A DNA stretch of 61,990 nt, taken from a bacterium UBP4_UBA6127 (GTDB taxonomy: Bacteria > UBP4 > UBA4092). The notes under the pieces were generated by a model. It saw nothing but the letters and a program-made list of their open reading frames with translations. It ran no database searches and was not told the DNA's origin. The DNA lies in contig DIVR01000076.1 in NCBI GenBank assembly GCA_002428325.1, forward strand, positions 1 to 61,990, in the 5' to 3' direction. Both the position numbers and the translations under genes were made by a program. Numbering within the stretch: position 1 is the stretch's first letter; each line of letters starts with the position of its first letter. This document shows, in pieces, positions 51,439-59,990 of this stretch.

Positions 51439-52113
51439 TCATAACGCATTATACCAAAAATACCATTTATCCTCTATACACCTGAATTCATCTCCTCGTA
51501 AATAAAAATCTCTAGTATTATGTTCGAGAATCGGAGATGAGTCTCCCGAATAATAGAGATAACCACCTTTTCCCCAGAATGGAGTAACCCAATAAAGAGC
51601 AGAAATGGTATAGGTACTGTCTTGATTCATGAGGATATTGTGTTCAACTAGAGAAGCTGGAAAACCTATCGGCATATCTTTAACATCACTTACATTTTTC
51701 TCCATGGTTACTTTGCTGACATTCTCCCGGTAATACTTCATGGCATCCTGCTTATATTGGGCTTCATGAAGCTTGAAAATCACCTTCGCTTCCCAGGGGG
51801 TATCGTTGGTGGATAAATAAGCATGGAGAGTAAAAAGGGAAAGGCTGACGACAAGGGGCAGGCAGAGAAAACTCAAATCCTTGGATAATTTCAGAAAACC
51901 CTTGGGCCTGTTTATCCAATATATCCGGACATAAACACAAATAATAATCAGAATCCCGATGGTATTAAATAAATTCACTCCCACATTCAATAAGGCATAG
52001 ATATATTCGTTGATAAAAAGCTGTATATAACTCATCAGAATCATGACGATATATTTAGAAACATAGAGAAAGAAAACCAATAAAGATAAATTGATGATTC
52101 GCTTATAATTCAT
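51439..52113 (-). CDS. Paralogue A1: three-helix membrane protein with C-terminal soluble domain
   Basis: 224 residues. Helices are at about 7-32, 38-65 and 78-98, followed by a ~120-residue extracytoplasmic domain. That domain has LHEAQYKQDAMKYYRENVSK, MPIGFPASLV, MNQDSTYTISALYWV and GGYLYYSGD, then WYFWYNAL. It is nearly identical over long stretches to the gene at 52828-53502 and shares the domain plan of the two B genes. I recognise no outside family. All four lie downstream of the RHS and TPR genes on the same strand, so a role in RHS immunity or delivery is possible but unproven. Confidence 0.7.
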   Translation of the reverse strand: MNYKRIINLSLLVFFLYVSKYIVMILMSYIQLFINEYIYALLNVGVNLFNTIGILIIICVYVRIYWINRPKGFLKLSKDLSFLCLPLVVSLSLFTLHAYLSTNDTPWEAKVIFKLHEAQYKQDAMKYYRENVSKVTMEKNVSDVKDMPIGFPASLVEHNILMNQDSTYTISALYWVTPFWGKGGYLYYSGDSSPILEHNTRDFYLRGDEFRCIEDKWYFWYNAL

Positions 52114-52137
52114 TTAGATTCCCATCACCAAACCTGA

Positions 52138-52806
52138 TTATGATTTTGCAACACAATAATACCAATTACCCCAAAGATGATATCTTTTCCTTGTCCATTT
52201 TCTAAAAAGCATAGTACCCTCCATATCAGTGGTATTCCCAGAAAAATAAACATAGCATGTTTGATTCCTACGCAAAGGATTCACACAATATCGAACAGAA
52301 ATATTAAAGGTACTGTCTTGAGCCCGGAACATTTCATAATTAGCTTGATAAGCAGGGAAACCGGGAGGCATGCTTCTAAATTTAAGCACATAAGTTTCTT
52401 TTGCTACTGTTTCTAAATTTTCCTGATAAAACTTATTTATATCTTTTTCATATTGGGCTGAATGTAATTTCAAGATATAAGGGATATGCCAGGGAAGACC
52501 ATCTTGATATAGTGCATTATTAATCTTATTACAGAGAATAATAGATAAAACAGGTAAACAAATAATTACAAAATTCTTCAGAAGATTCTTCCATCTTCTT
52601 TCTCTGCTTCTTATTAATTCATAGATACCAAAGCCCAGGGAGCTAATGAATGCCAAGAAAATAAATAATGAATAAATCATCCGAAAAACAAGAAAATAAA
52701 AAGAATAATCGGTATGGGAATAGCTTAAGATAGGAGGAGCTATCATATCAATCAAAAAAACTAATATGATAAGTAAAGTTAAGTAGATGTACTTATTGGT
52801 GTTCAT
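52138..52806 (-). CDS. Paralogue B1: membrane protein of the same array
   Basis: 222 residues, starting MNTNKYIYLTLLIILVFLID. Three hydrophobic segments are followed by the soluble domain LHSAQYEKDINKFYQENLET, SMPPGFPAYQANYEMF, QDSTFNISVRYCVNP and CYVYFSGNT. The pattern matches the A proteins (LH-AQY-D-K-Y-EN, P-GFPA, DST-I, Y-SG) but the sequence is clearly a separate branch. It lies 24 bp from A1 and 21 bp from A2. Its full-length N-terminus shows what the other B copy has lost. Confidence 0.7.
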   Translation of the reverse strand: MNTNKYIYLTLLIILVFLIDMIAPPILSYSHTDYSFYFLVFRMIYSLFIFLAFISSLGFGIYELIRSRERRWKNLLKNFVIICLPVLSIILCNKINNALYQDGLPWHIPYILKLHSAQYEKDINKFYQENLETVAKETYVLKFRSMPPGFPAYQANYEMFRAQDSTFNISVRYCVNPLRRNQTCYVYFSGNTTDMEGTMLFRKWTRKRYHLWGNWYYCVAKS

Positions 52807-52827
52807 TAATATCTACAGTTCTCATTT

Positions 52828-53502
52828 TCATAACGCAAAATACCAAAAATACCATTTATCCTCTAAACACCTGAATTCATTTCCCCAGAATAACATGCCA
52901 CTGGTATTATCATCTAGAATCGGATTCGAGGTTCCTGAATAATAGAGATAACCACCTTTTCCCCAGAATGGAGAAACTATATATTGAAATTTTATTGTAT
53001 AGGTACTGTCTTGATTCATGACGATATTGTATCTAACTAAAGAAGCTGGAAAACCTATCGGCATATCTTTGGAATCACTCACATCTTTCTCCATGGTTAC
53101 TTTGCTGACATTCTCCCGGTAATACTTCATGGCATCCTGCTTATATTGGGCTTCATGAAGCTTAAAAATCACCTTCGCTTCCCAGGGGGTATCGTTGGTG
53201 GATAAATAAGCATGGAGAGTAAAAAGGGAAAAACTGACAACAAGGGGCAAGCAGAGGAAACTCATATTTTTGGATAATTCTAGAAAACCCTTGGGTCTGT
53301 TTTTCCAATACTCTCGGCCATAAGCCCATGTAATAAATAAAAACCCGACGGTATTGAATAAGTTGACCTGCACATTCAAAAAAGCATAACTATACTCATT
53401 AAAGAAGAACTGTACATAACTCATGAGAATCATGAGGATATATTTAAAAATATACAGAAAGAAGACCAGTAAAGATAAATTGATGATTCGTTTATAATTC
53501 AT
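52828..53502 (-). CDS. Paralogue A2: membrane protein of the same array
   Basis: 224 residues, starting MNYKRIINLSLLVFFLYIFK, nearly the same as A1. The segment from TNDTPWEAKVIFKLHEAQYK through YRENVSKVTMEK is identical in A1 and A2, while the helices and the last 40 residues vary. Such a mosaic suggests recent duplication plus local divergence or gene conversion. The function is unknown. Confidence 0.7.
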   Translation of the reverse strand: MNYKRIINLSLLVFFLYIFKYILMILMSYVQFFFNEYSYAFLNVQVNLFNTVGFLFITWAYGREYWKNRPKGFLELSKNMSFLCLPLVVSFSLFTLHAYLSTNDTPWEAKVIFKLHEAQYKQDAMKYYRENVSKVTMEKDVSDSKDMPIGFPASLVRYNIVMNQDSTYTIKFQYIVSPFWGKGGYLYYSGTSNPILDDNTSGMLFWGNEFRCLEDKWYFWYFAL

Positions 53503-53512
53503 TCAAACCCTC

Positions 53513-54164
53513 TTAATTCGTGTAATAGTACCATTTCCCCCATAAAAGCTTTTTTCCTTTCCACCAACTGCTATAACCAGAAATTAGCACTGTATCGGTT
53601 GTATCTCCCGAATAATAAAGATAACCTGATTGTCTTCGTCGAAATGGATTCACATTGTATTGCACCATCATCGTGTAAGAGCTGTCAGAGTTCATTAGCA
53701 ATTGATACCTGGCTCGATAGGCAGGAAATCCATAAGGGAAATGACTTTCCTTATATACATATTTACCCATAGCAACTTTTCCGACATTTTCTTGATAAAA
53801 CGTCTTAATATCTTTCTCATACTGTGCTGAATGGAGTTTAAGGATATGGGTAGTGGGGTCTTCATAAAGATAGGGACTAATGATGAAGCAAAGTATAACT
53901 GTTAATATTGGGAGACTAACAATAACAGATGTTTTCAATTGTTTCAGCCAACCCAAATCACTATATTTCCATATTGCATATACATTTTTAAAAGCTAGAA
54001 CCAGGGAAAATGCAGGAATTAAGAAATATAGGGACATCTCAAAAATAGCAATATAAAAAGTATAATCATGGCTAGAATAACTCAGAAGTATTGTAAATAA
54101 AGGCTCAAGGAGATAAAAGAAGAATATCATATAATGATATATAGAAGTATTTCTTAGTGTTCAT
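53513..54164 (-). pseudogene. Paralogue B2, frameshifted near its start
   Basis: From the ATG at 54164 the frame reads MNTKKYFYISL, matching MNTNKYIYLTL of B1, then goes wrong. One extra T (plus-strand position 54131) shifts the frame; the rest continues from 54130 as MIFFFYLLEPLFTILLSYSS and aligns with B1 without gaps. The later part is intact: LHSAQYEKDIKTFYQENVGK, PYGFPAYRARYQLLMN, DSSYTMMVQYNVNP and GYLYYSGDT. Either translation restarts at the ATG at 54130, giving a 205-residue protein lacking part of the first helix, or the gene is dying. Confidence 0.65.
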
Positions 54165-54196
54165 TATGGTTTAGCTTTATATTTTTTTATAAATAA

Positions 54197-55015
54197 TTAC
54201 TCATTCGCTTTCTTTAATTCAAAGAGAGCATCTTTAGCCCTGTCAGAACCCAGCGCCATTGCTTTTTCATAATACTCAATAGCCAAATTCAATTTACCTA
54301 ATTCTTCATAAATACAACCCAATAGATAATAATGCCGATAAGATTCAGGATCCTTTTCTACAGCTATTAGCGCATTTTTTAATGCTTCATCATAATTATT
54401 CTGTTCATATAAAAAAACAGCATAGTTATAACGTGTTCGCTGAGTTAAATCAGGAAGTTCAAATGCTTTTTTATAAAGTTTTTCTGCTTCAAAAGAATTC
54501 CCAATTTTTTTGTAACAATTAGCGAGATTGTTTATAATACCGCTATCATCTGGACTATTTTTATATGCTTTTTTGTATAGTAGTAAAGCTTTATTAATGT
54601 TCCTTTTCTCAATAAGTACTCCATAATTATTTAACACATCAATATCATTCGGATTTATTTTAAGTGATTTTTCATAGTATTCAATTGCCTTATCCGTATT
54701 TCCTCTTTCCTTCTCACATTCAGCCAAATTAAAAAAGGTATCATATTTTTCTCCATAAAGCTCATGAAGTCGTAATAATATTTCACAATACTGGTCACTT
54801 AATCCCAATTCATCGCAAATATCCGCTTGCAGAGCTAAATAATCGCCATTATCGGGGGAAATAGTTAAGGCTAAATCAATTAATTTCATTGCTGCCCAAT
54901 ACTGCCCTTTATCATCTTTATATAATGCAAATTTATAGATAAAAGGGGAAATAGGGATATTAAGTGATTTTTCAAGTATCTTCAATATACTATAGTTTTT
55001 TTTCTTACAAAACAT
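54197..55015 (-). CDS. TPR protein
   Basis: About 272 residues from the ATG at 55015 (MFCKKKNYSILKILEKSLNI), eight bases after the RHS stop codon. A longer frame from 55057 overlaps the RHS gene. From residue ~35 to the end it is built of 34-residue TPR units: EKERGNTDKAIEYYEKSLKI-NPNDIDVLNNYGVL, NLANCYKKIGNSFEAEKLYK, YNYAVFLYEQNNYDEALKNA and LGCIYEELGKLNLAIEYYEK. No signal peptide is seen, so it is probably cytoplasmic. Tight linkage to the RHS gene suggests a binding partner, for example an immunity or delivery factor. Confidence 0.8.
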   Translation of the reverse strand: MFCKKKNYSILKILEKSLNIPISPFIYKFALYKDDKGQYWAAMKLIDLALTISPDNGDYLALQADICDELGLSDQYCEILLRLHELYGEKYDTFFNLAECEKERGNTDKAIEYYEKSLKINPNDIDVLNNYGVLIEKRNINKALLLYKKAYKNSPDDSGIINNLANCYKKIGNSFEAEKLYKKAFELPDLTQRTRYNYAVFLYEQNNYDEALKNALIAVEKDPESYRHYYLLGCIYEELGKLNLAIEYYEKAMALGSDRAKDALFELKKANE

Positions 55016-55022
55016 TATATGA

Positions 55023-58000
55023 CTATTTCTCTGTAACACAAGTTGAATAGGTGTCAATCATTTTTGATGTATCGAAATTTGTATATTTTGATTTTGAGGC
55101 TTCAGGTTTATCATCAATACTAATAACAATAAAATAACTGTTAGCTTTACCTGTTTTACCCTTAGGTATCTGACAACAATTCCCAGCACAAAAACTATCA
55201 GGGCTATGCGGTCCATTTTCCAGCAGAACACTTACGGCTTCAACCAACGAAACCGTAATAGCAATACTTTTACCCAATTTATCTCGAAAAGTTTTTACCA
55301 ATACTGGAGGAAGGGCCGGTGGCCAACCATTTGGCTTTTTGTTTCCATTCTTTTTACACTCATTAACTTTCCGCCTATCTGAAGTAAATTGATAATCATC
55401 AACATATCTTTTTAACTCCTGAATCAAGTCATTTGTGGCTTCTCTCACTTGAGGATTTGTTACATACAAAGTACCACCAACTAAAACAATCGTTCCAGCA
55501 ATAGCTAAGTCATCAACAGCGGCTACATACCCATTATAATCATTATATCTAATTGGATTATTAAATACATACTGATATAAATTCGGTCCATCCAAACGAA
55601 GCGGTTCAGGAGAAAGCCAACGGCCTGTTTCGGGGTCATACCACCTGGCTCCGAAATAATACAGCCCGGACTCTGAATCATATTCTTTCGTAGCAAGGTG
55701 GTAACCATTATCATAAATACCGGTTGACGTCAGGATATTACCAAATCCTTCCTGGGTATATTCGGATATTATCTCACCAGTAGAATCAGTAATAAAAATG
55801 ACATTCCCGTTAGTATCATAATGATAAAAATAATCATTATCCCCATTTCTGCAGGAAATAACCTGACCTACCATTCCTCCTGTCAGAGTAAATACTTTTT
55901 GGAGATTGCCATTAGATAATTCTGCTATAGGATCAGAGCCATCATAAACATACTCAGTGGTATTATTATCGAATATCCTCAGATAGCGGCGACCCGATTC
56001 ATCATATTGATAGTTTACAGAATCTACAGATAATAATTTACCTTCAAGATTCCAAACATATTCCCTGTCTTCCTTGCTTAACAGATTACCATTAGAATCA
56101 TAAGAGAATAATATTTCATTTCCATTGGTAGACATAATAGATAACTGGTTAAAAGCATTATAAATATATGCAGTTGTATTTGAATCCCAAATCATTTTGA
56201 GCCTGTTGCCGGAAGAATCATATTCGTATGATCTGAGATAAATTTTCGAAGAGCTTCCTTCGGGATAACTGCCCCAATTCATCCGATAATTACCTCCAGT
56301 TGAAATACCTATAAGGTTTTCGCCTATGGTTATTTTTGCCATATACGAATCGCTGCTGGAATTACCGACTGTAATACCGGTATTGATTTTAATAATAGGT
56401 TGGTCATATTTCATTTCTTTTATGAGACGATGCCTTTGATCATAATAATAACAGGTAATACCGCCATTTTTATCTGACATAGTGACTCTATTTCCATCAG
56501 GATTATAACTATAGGCTAAACGATTTATTAAAGCATTTCCATTTTTAAATGTTTCCTGTAGAATCATCTCATTATTTTCGTTATAGCTATAACTTGTCCT
56601 TATGTTATTCGGGTAAACTTCAGTCGTCAAAAGGCCAATAGCATTATAGTAATATTTTGTTGTCTGCCCAACCCAATTCACAATTTGAGATAAATCACCA
56701 ACGGAATCAAAAGAATAATTAAAATCATGCCCCAGCCGGTCAATCAATGTAGTCCGCCGGCTCATTGCATCATAATAATAAAGAGTAGTTGATTGATCAT
56801 GTATTTCAGTGATTTGCCTTCCCAAGCTGTCGAAATAATAATTAAAACAACCTCTTTCCGTATCCAGTTTAGTAGTTACCTGGCCTAAGGCATCCCTCCA
56901 TAAATAGGTTGTTTTTTGAGAAATACCGGGCAAATTGTATCCAAGGCTATAGGCTGTCATCTGACCAAATGAATCATATAATCGAGCTAAGGTTGTACCG
57001 TCATACTTCCTAATAGTTGTAATATTACTTGCCGAATCCCAATAATACTGGGTATATAACCCCAAAGCATCTGTTACCTTGGTCTTTCTTCCTCTATTAT
57101 CATATTCGTAATAGATCATATTTCCTAAAGCATCACGGAGAGCAGTTTTTTGCCCATAATTGTTATAATATATGTAAAATCGGCTGGAATCTGAAGCAAT
57201 AGCACTAGTAGCAATGCCTAAAGAATTATATTCATACTCGGTGGTATGTCCCATTGAATCAATCACGGATTGTAAATTGGTTCCAGAATAGATATATTTA
57301 CTAATCCTTTCTCCAGGAGATATTTGGGTAGTCATACGGCTTCCAGAATCATATTCCATATAGATAGAGTGAGATAAAGCATCCCGCAAACAGGTTAAGT
57401 CTCCAAAACCGTTATAATACATAAAGTTCTGATTCCCATTTGCATCACAGGTAGAAGTCATATTGCCGAAAGCATCATAATAATAATAAGTCTTTTCACC
57501 CAAGGGATTTTGTATCCTGGTAAGAAAACCTTTGTCTGAATAATTGAAGGTCCACATATAGCCCATAGGGTCGATTGCCTGGGTAACATTGCCATCAAAA
57601 TCCAATTGAAAATCATAACGATGTCCCATAGCATCAATATAGGTAGTAGCCACATTAAATTCTGTATTATAGAAATATTGGGTAGTATTTTGCTGATAAT
57701 CTATAATGGCAGTCATATTTGAATATGCATCATAAAACATATCCACTTTTGTTCCATTTTCAGTTACATAAGTAGTAACATTGTTATATTGGTCATATTT
57801 TAATTGGCGGTTAGAACCATCAGGCAGGTCTTTTTGGACTGTTTTTCCAGAATCATTTAAATGATAAGTTACTTGGGTATTATTATCATCGGTTTGGGTG
57901 ATAGTATTATTCACAGTATCATTTGTGAATTGGTAATGAACGGTACTTCCTTCACCAAAAACCTCAGCATTTACACCTTCTGGGCAATCCCAGTTGTAGG

Positions 58001-59306
58001 TAATCCCATGACTGACATATTTGGATATCTTTGTTTCATCAGTATCTGAATAATAATACCTATAGGTAGTATCACCAATTTCATCAGTTACCGAAGTAAG
58101 ATTCCAATCATCATATTGGTATTTCAGTACACGGTAATTTTGAGTCGTATCTCCACTTGGTCCCCAGTAATAAACCGTATCAATAAGCTCATAATTGTTT
58201 TTCATAAGTATCATTTCTTCTTCATTAGAGCCTTTAATATCAATAAGCTGGTTTATCACAGTCCCAAAGAAAATGCCACCTTCCTGCCAATCAACATCTA
58301 TATATTCAATATTAATGGTGTTATTTTTGGCATCAGTGATTGTAGAGAGTCTCCCATAACAGTCAAAAGTTAATGTCTGTTGTTCTCCGCAACACCCCTT
58401 TTGGAGAGTCCATGATGCATCATAATCATTGCCATTTCTAGTAAGAGAATAACCCTGATTATTTGAGTAGGAGGTAAAGGAATTACGCTCTAAATACACC
58501 AATCTTCCGGCCTCATCCATATAATAGACCCAGCCATCACAATCTTCGATGTATTGGTCATATTCGGAAAACCATCCTTTTCCAAAATAGTAGTCAGGGT
58601 ATGACAATATTCCCATATATCCAGGGTAATCATCCCTTGGATTAAAAACTCTGGTTAACCTTATTGAACCAAGTAAATCTACATCCCTATGCATTAGTTT
58701 CTGCTTCCCGGTCATAAGAGAAAAAGGTATTTCGCACATTAGACATTTATTGGGATCGACTGATTTATCAACATTTTGACAAGCTAAACACCCTACAAGT
58801 AATTCGGTATTTACTGTTATTTCAGGAGATTCCGTTGTAGAATTTACCCAGGTCAGATTGTTAAGATCCGTACAAAAAGCATAGGTATGGATAACTTTCA
58901 ATGTATGTGTGCCCGGTAAAATATTATAATTTGCATCAAAAGCATTGATCCAATAATTATCTGATGTGAATCTCTCCTGAAGCGTCCCATAACCTGTAAT
59001 GGACGAATAGACATTAGTTCGTATTCCATCAATCCAAACTTCCAATGCATAGTCTTTATAAGCCCATACCCAAAAGGGATCATAATCACCATTCTCATCA
59101 TGAGTGTTTCTGTATTGAGTGGTATTAATATCAGTTACATAAAGCCATGTTGATGTACAGACCTGAACAGTATTATCCCAATAGCCATTAGGATGAATAT
59201 TTTCATCCGTATTATTTATATCATTAATTATTAAGGAGAAGCAAAATCCATACAGCAGAAAAAATAATAAAAACAGTAAGGTAGCTTTTTTATCTTTTAA
59301 TTTCAC
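55023..59306 (-). CDS. RHS-repeat protein with variable C-terminal tip
   Basis: 1427 residues. A signal sequence (to about 24) is followed by a beta-rich head and a Cys-rich stretch (VGCLACQNVDKS, NKCLMCEIPFSL). DUF6531-like text (DVDLLGSIRLTRVFNPRDDY) leads into ~30 YD/RHS repeats (for example YYYDAFGNMTSTCDANGNQN). The RHS core ends ESGLYYFGARWYDPETGRWL-SPEPLRLDGPN-YQYVFNNPIRYNDYNG. After it come ~165 residues of unique tip, with a hydrophobic helix and a cluster FCAGNCCQIPKGKTGKANSY. In polymorphic toxins this tip is the effector; I do not recognise its fold. The AT-rich composition suggests transfer. Confidence 0.88.
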   Translation of the reverse strand: MKLKDKKATLLFLLFFLLYGFCFSLIINDINNTDENIHPNGYWDNTVQVCTSTWLYVTDINTTQYRNTHDENGDYDPFWVWAYKDYALEVWIDGIRTNVYSSITGYGTLQERFTSDNYWINAFDANYNILPGTHTLKVIHTYAFCTDLNNLTWVNSTTESPEITVNTELLVGCLACQNVDKSVDPNKCLMCEIPFSLMTGKQKLMHRDVDLLGSIRLTRVFNPRDDYPGYMGILSYPDYYFGKGWFSEYDQYIEDCDGWVYYMDEAGRLVYLERNSFTSYSNNQGYSLTRNGNDYDASWTLQKGCCGEQQTLTFDCYGRLSTITDAKNNTINIEYIDVDWQEGGIFFGTVINQLIDIKGSNEEEMILMKNNYELIDTVYYWGPSGDTTQNYRVLKYQYDDWNLTSVTDEIGDTTYRYYYSDTDETKISKYVSHGITYNWDCPEGVNAEVFGEGSTVHYQFTNDTVNNTITQTDDNNTQVTYHLNDSGKTVQKDLPDGSNRQLKYDQYNNVTTYVTENGTKVDMFYDAYSNMTAIIDYQQNTTQYFYNTEFNVATTYIDAMGHRYDFQLDFDGNVTQAIDPMGYMWTFNYSDKGFLTRIQNPLGEKTYYYYDAFGNMTSTCDANGNQNFMYYNGFGDLTCLRDALSHSIYMEYDSGSRMTTQISPGERISKYIYSGTNLQSVIDSMGHTTEYEYNSLGIATSAIASDSSRFYIYYNNYGQKTALRDALGNMIYYEYDNRGRKTKVTDALGLYTQYYWDSASNITTIRKYDGTTLARLYDSFGQMTAYSLGYNLPGISQKTTYLWRDALGQVTTKLDTERGCFNYYFDSLGRQITEIHDQSTTLYYYDAMSRRTTLIDRLGHDFNYSFDSVGDLSQIVNWVGQTTKYYYNAIGLLTTEVYPNNIRTSYSYNENNEMILQETFKNGNALINRLAYSYNPDGNRVTMSDKNGGITCYYYDQRHRLIKEMKYDQPIIKINTGITVGNSSSDSYMAKITIGENLIGISTGGNYRMNWGSYPEGSSSKIYLRSYEYDSSGNRLKMIWDSNTTAYIYNAFNQLSIMSTNGNEILFSYDSNGNLLSKEDREYVWNLEGKLLSVDSVNYQYDESGRRYLRIFDNNTTEYVYDGSDPIAELSNGNLQKVFTLTGGMVGQVISCRNGDNDYFYHYDTNGNVIFITDSTGEIISEYTQEGFGNILTSTGIYDNGYHLATKEYDSESGLYYFGARWYDPETGRWLSPEPLRLDGPNLYQYVFNNPIRYNDYNGYVAAVDDLAIAGTIVLVGGTLYVTNPQVREATNDLIQELKRYVDDYQFTSDRRKVNECKKNGNKKPNGWPPALPPVLVKTFRDKLGKSIAITVSLVEAVSVLLENGPHSPDSFCAGNCCQIPKGKTGKANSYFIVISIDDKPEASKSKYTNFDTSKMIDTYSTCVTEK

Positions 59307-59421
59307 AATACCGTGCTCTCCTTAAGTAAATAATACTTATTAAAATAAATATATATTATTCGATATTATCTGGAATAATATTCGTGTCATATATTCTAGT
59401 TAACGATAATAGAACTATATA

Positions 59422-59979
59422 TTACTTTTTTATTTTAAAAACATTCTCATCTAAATAAACATATTTATCTTCGAATTTAAATATTCCATCTGATTTCATG
59501 TTTAATTGCAGAGTATCTGATGTTTTAAGGGTAGAAACATACTGTGAATCTATATTTATCACACCTTTGCTATCATTTATTACTTTGAATTTATTATGAA
59601 TTTCTTCTGCATACCCTTTGAACCTTCGAATGATATATTTAATAATCTCTGTTTTAACTTGTAGTTTCGATAATCCTCCTATTGGCAAAACAAAACTCTG
59701 TTCAGGTATCTGAATAATTGCTACTTGGGTATAAGGATCATACTCCTTATATGCTGTTGAAATAGAATGAGTAGTCGAATCAACATTGATATTAATCAAA
59801 CCTATTTTATCGGCCTGTTCCACAGTCACCCCTTCAAATATGCACCCAACTTTGACAGCTATTTCAGGGTTAATATCAGCGTTCGTTGTAATCGAATACA
59901 CTGTAAATCCAGAATAACTAACAGTTCCCCAAGACAAACAAGGTATGATCAAACAAAGAATCGTAAACATTTTATTCAT
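59422..59979 (-). CDS. Small secreted protein of unknown function
   Basis: 185 residues with a signal peptide (MNKMFTILCLIIPCLSWGTV, cut near residue 17). The mature part is mixed alpha/beta with no cysteines after Cys47 (VKVGCIFEG). I do not recognise a family. It lies between the RHS gene and the fibre-like gene, 11 bp after the latter, and is probably co-transcribed with it. It may belong to the RHS delivery or adhesin unit. Confidence 0.6.
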   Translation of the reverse strand: MNKMFTILCLIIPCLSWGTVSYSGFTVYSITTNADINPEIAVKVGCIFEGVTVEQADKIGLININVDSTTHSISTAYKEYDPYTQVAIIQIPEQSFVLPIGGLSKLQVKTEIIKYIIRRFKGYAEEIHNKFKVINDSKGVINIDSQYVSTLKTSDTLQLNMKSDGIFKFEDKYVYLDENVFKIKK

Positions 59980-59990
59980 TTTTATCTCCT

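Noticed and set aside
55016..55057. Upstream start of the TPR protein overlapping the RHS gene
   Set aside because: The ATG at 55015 directly after the RHS stop gives a normal cytoplasmic start. The extra residues add nothing TPR-like.
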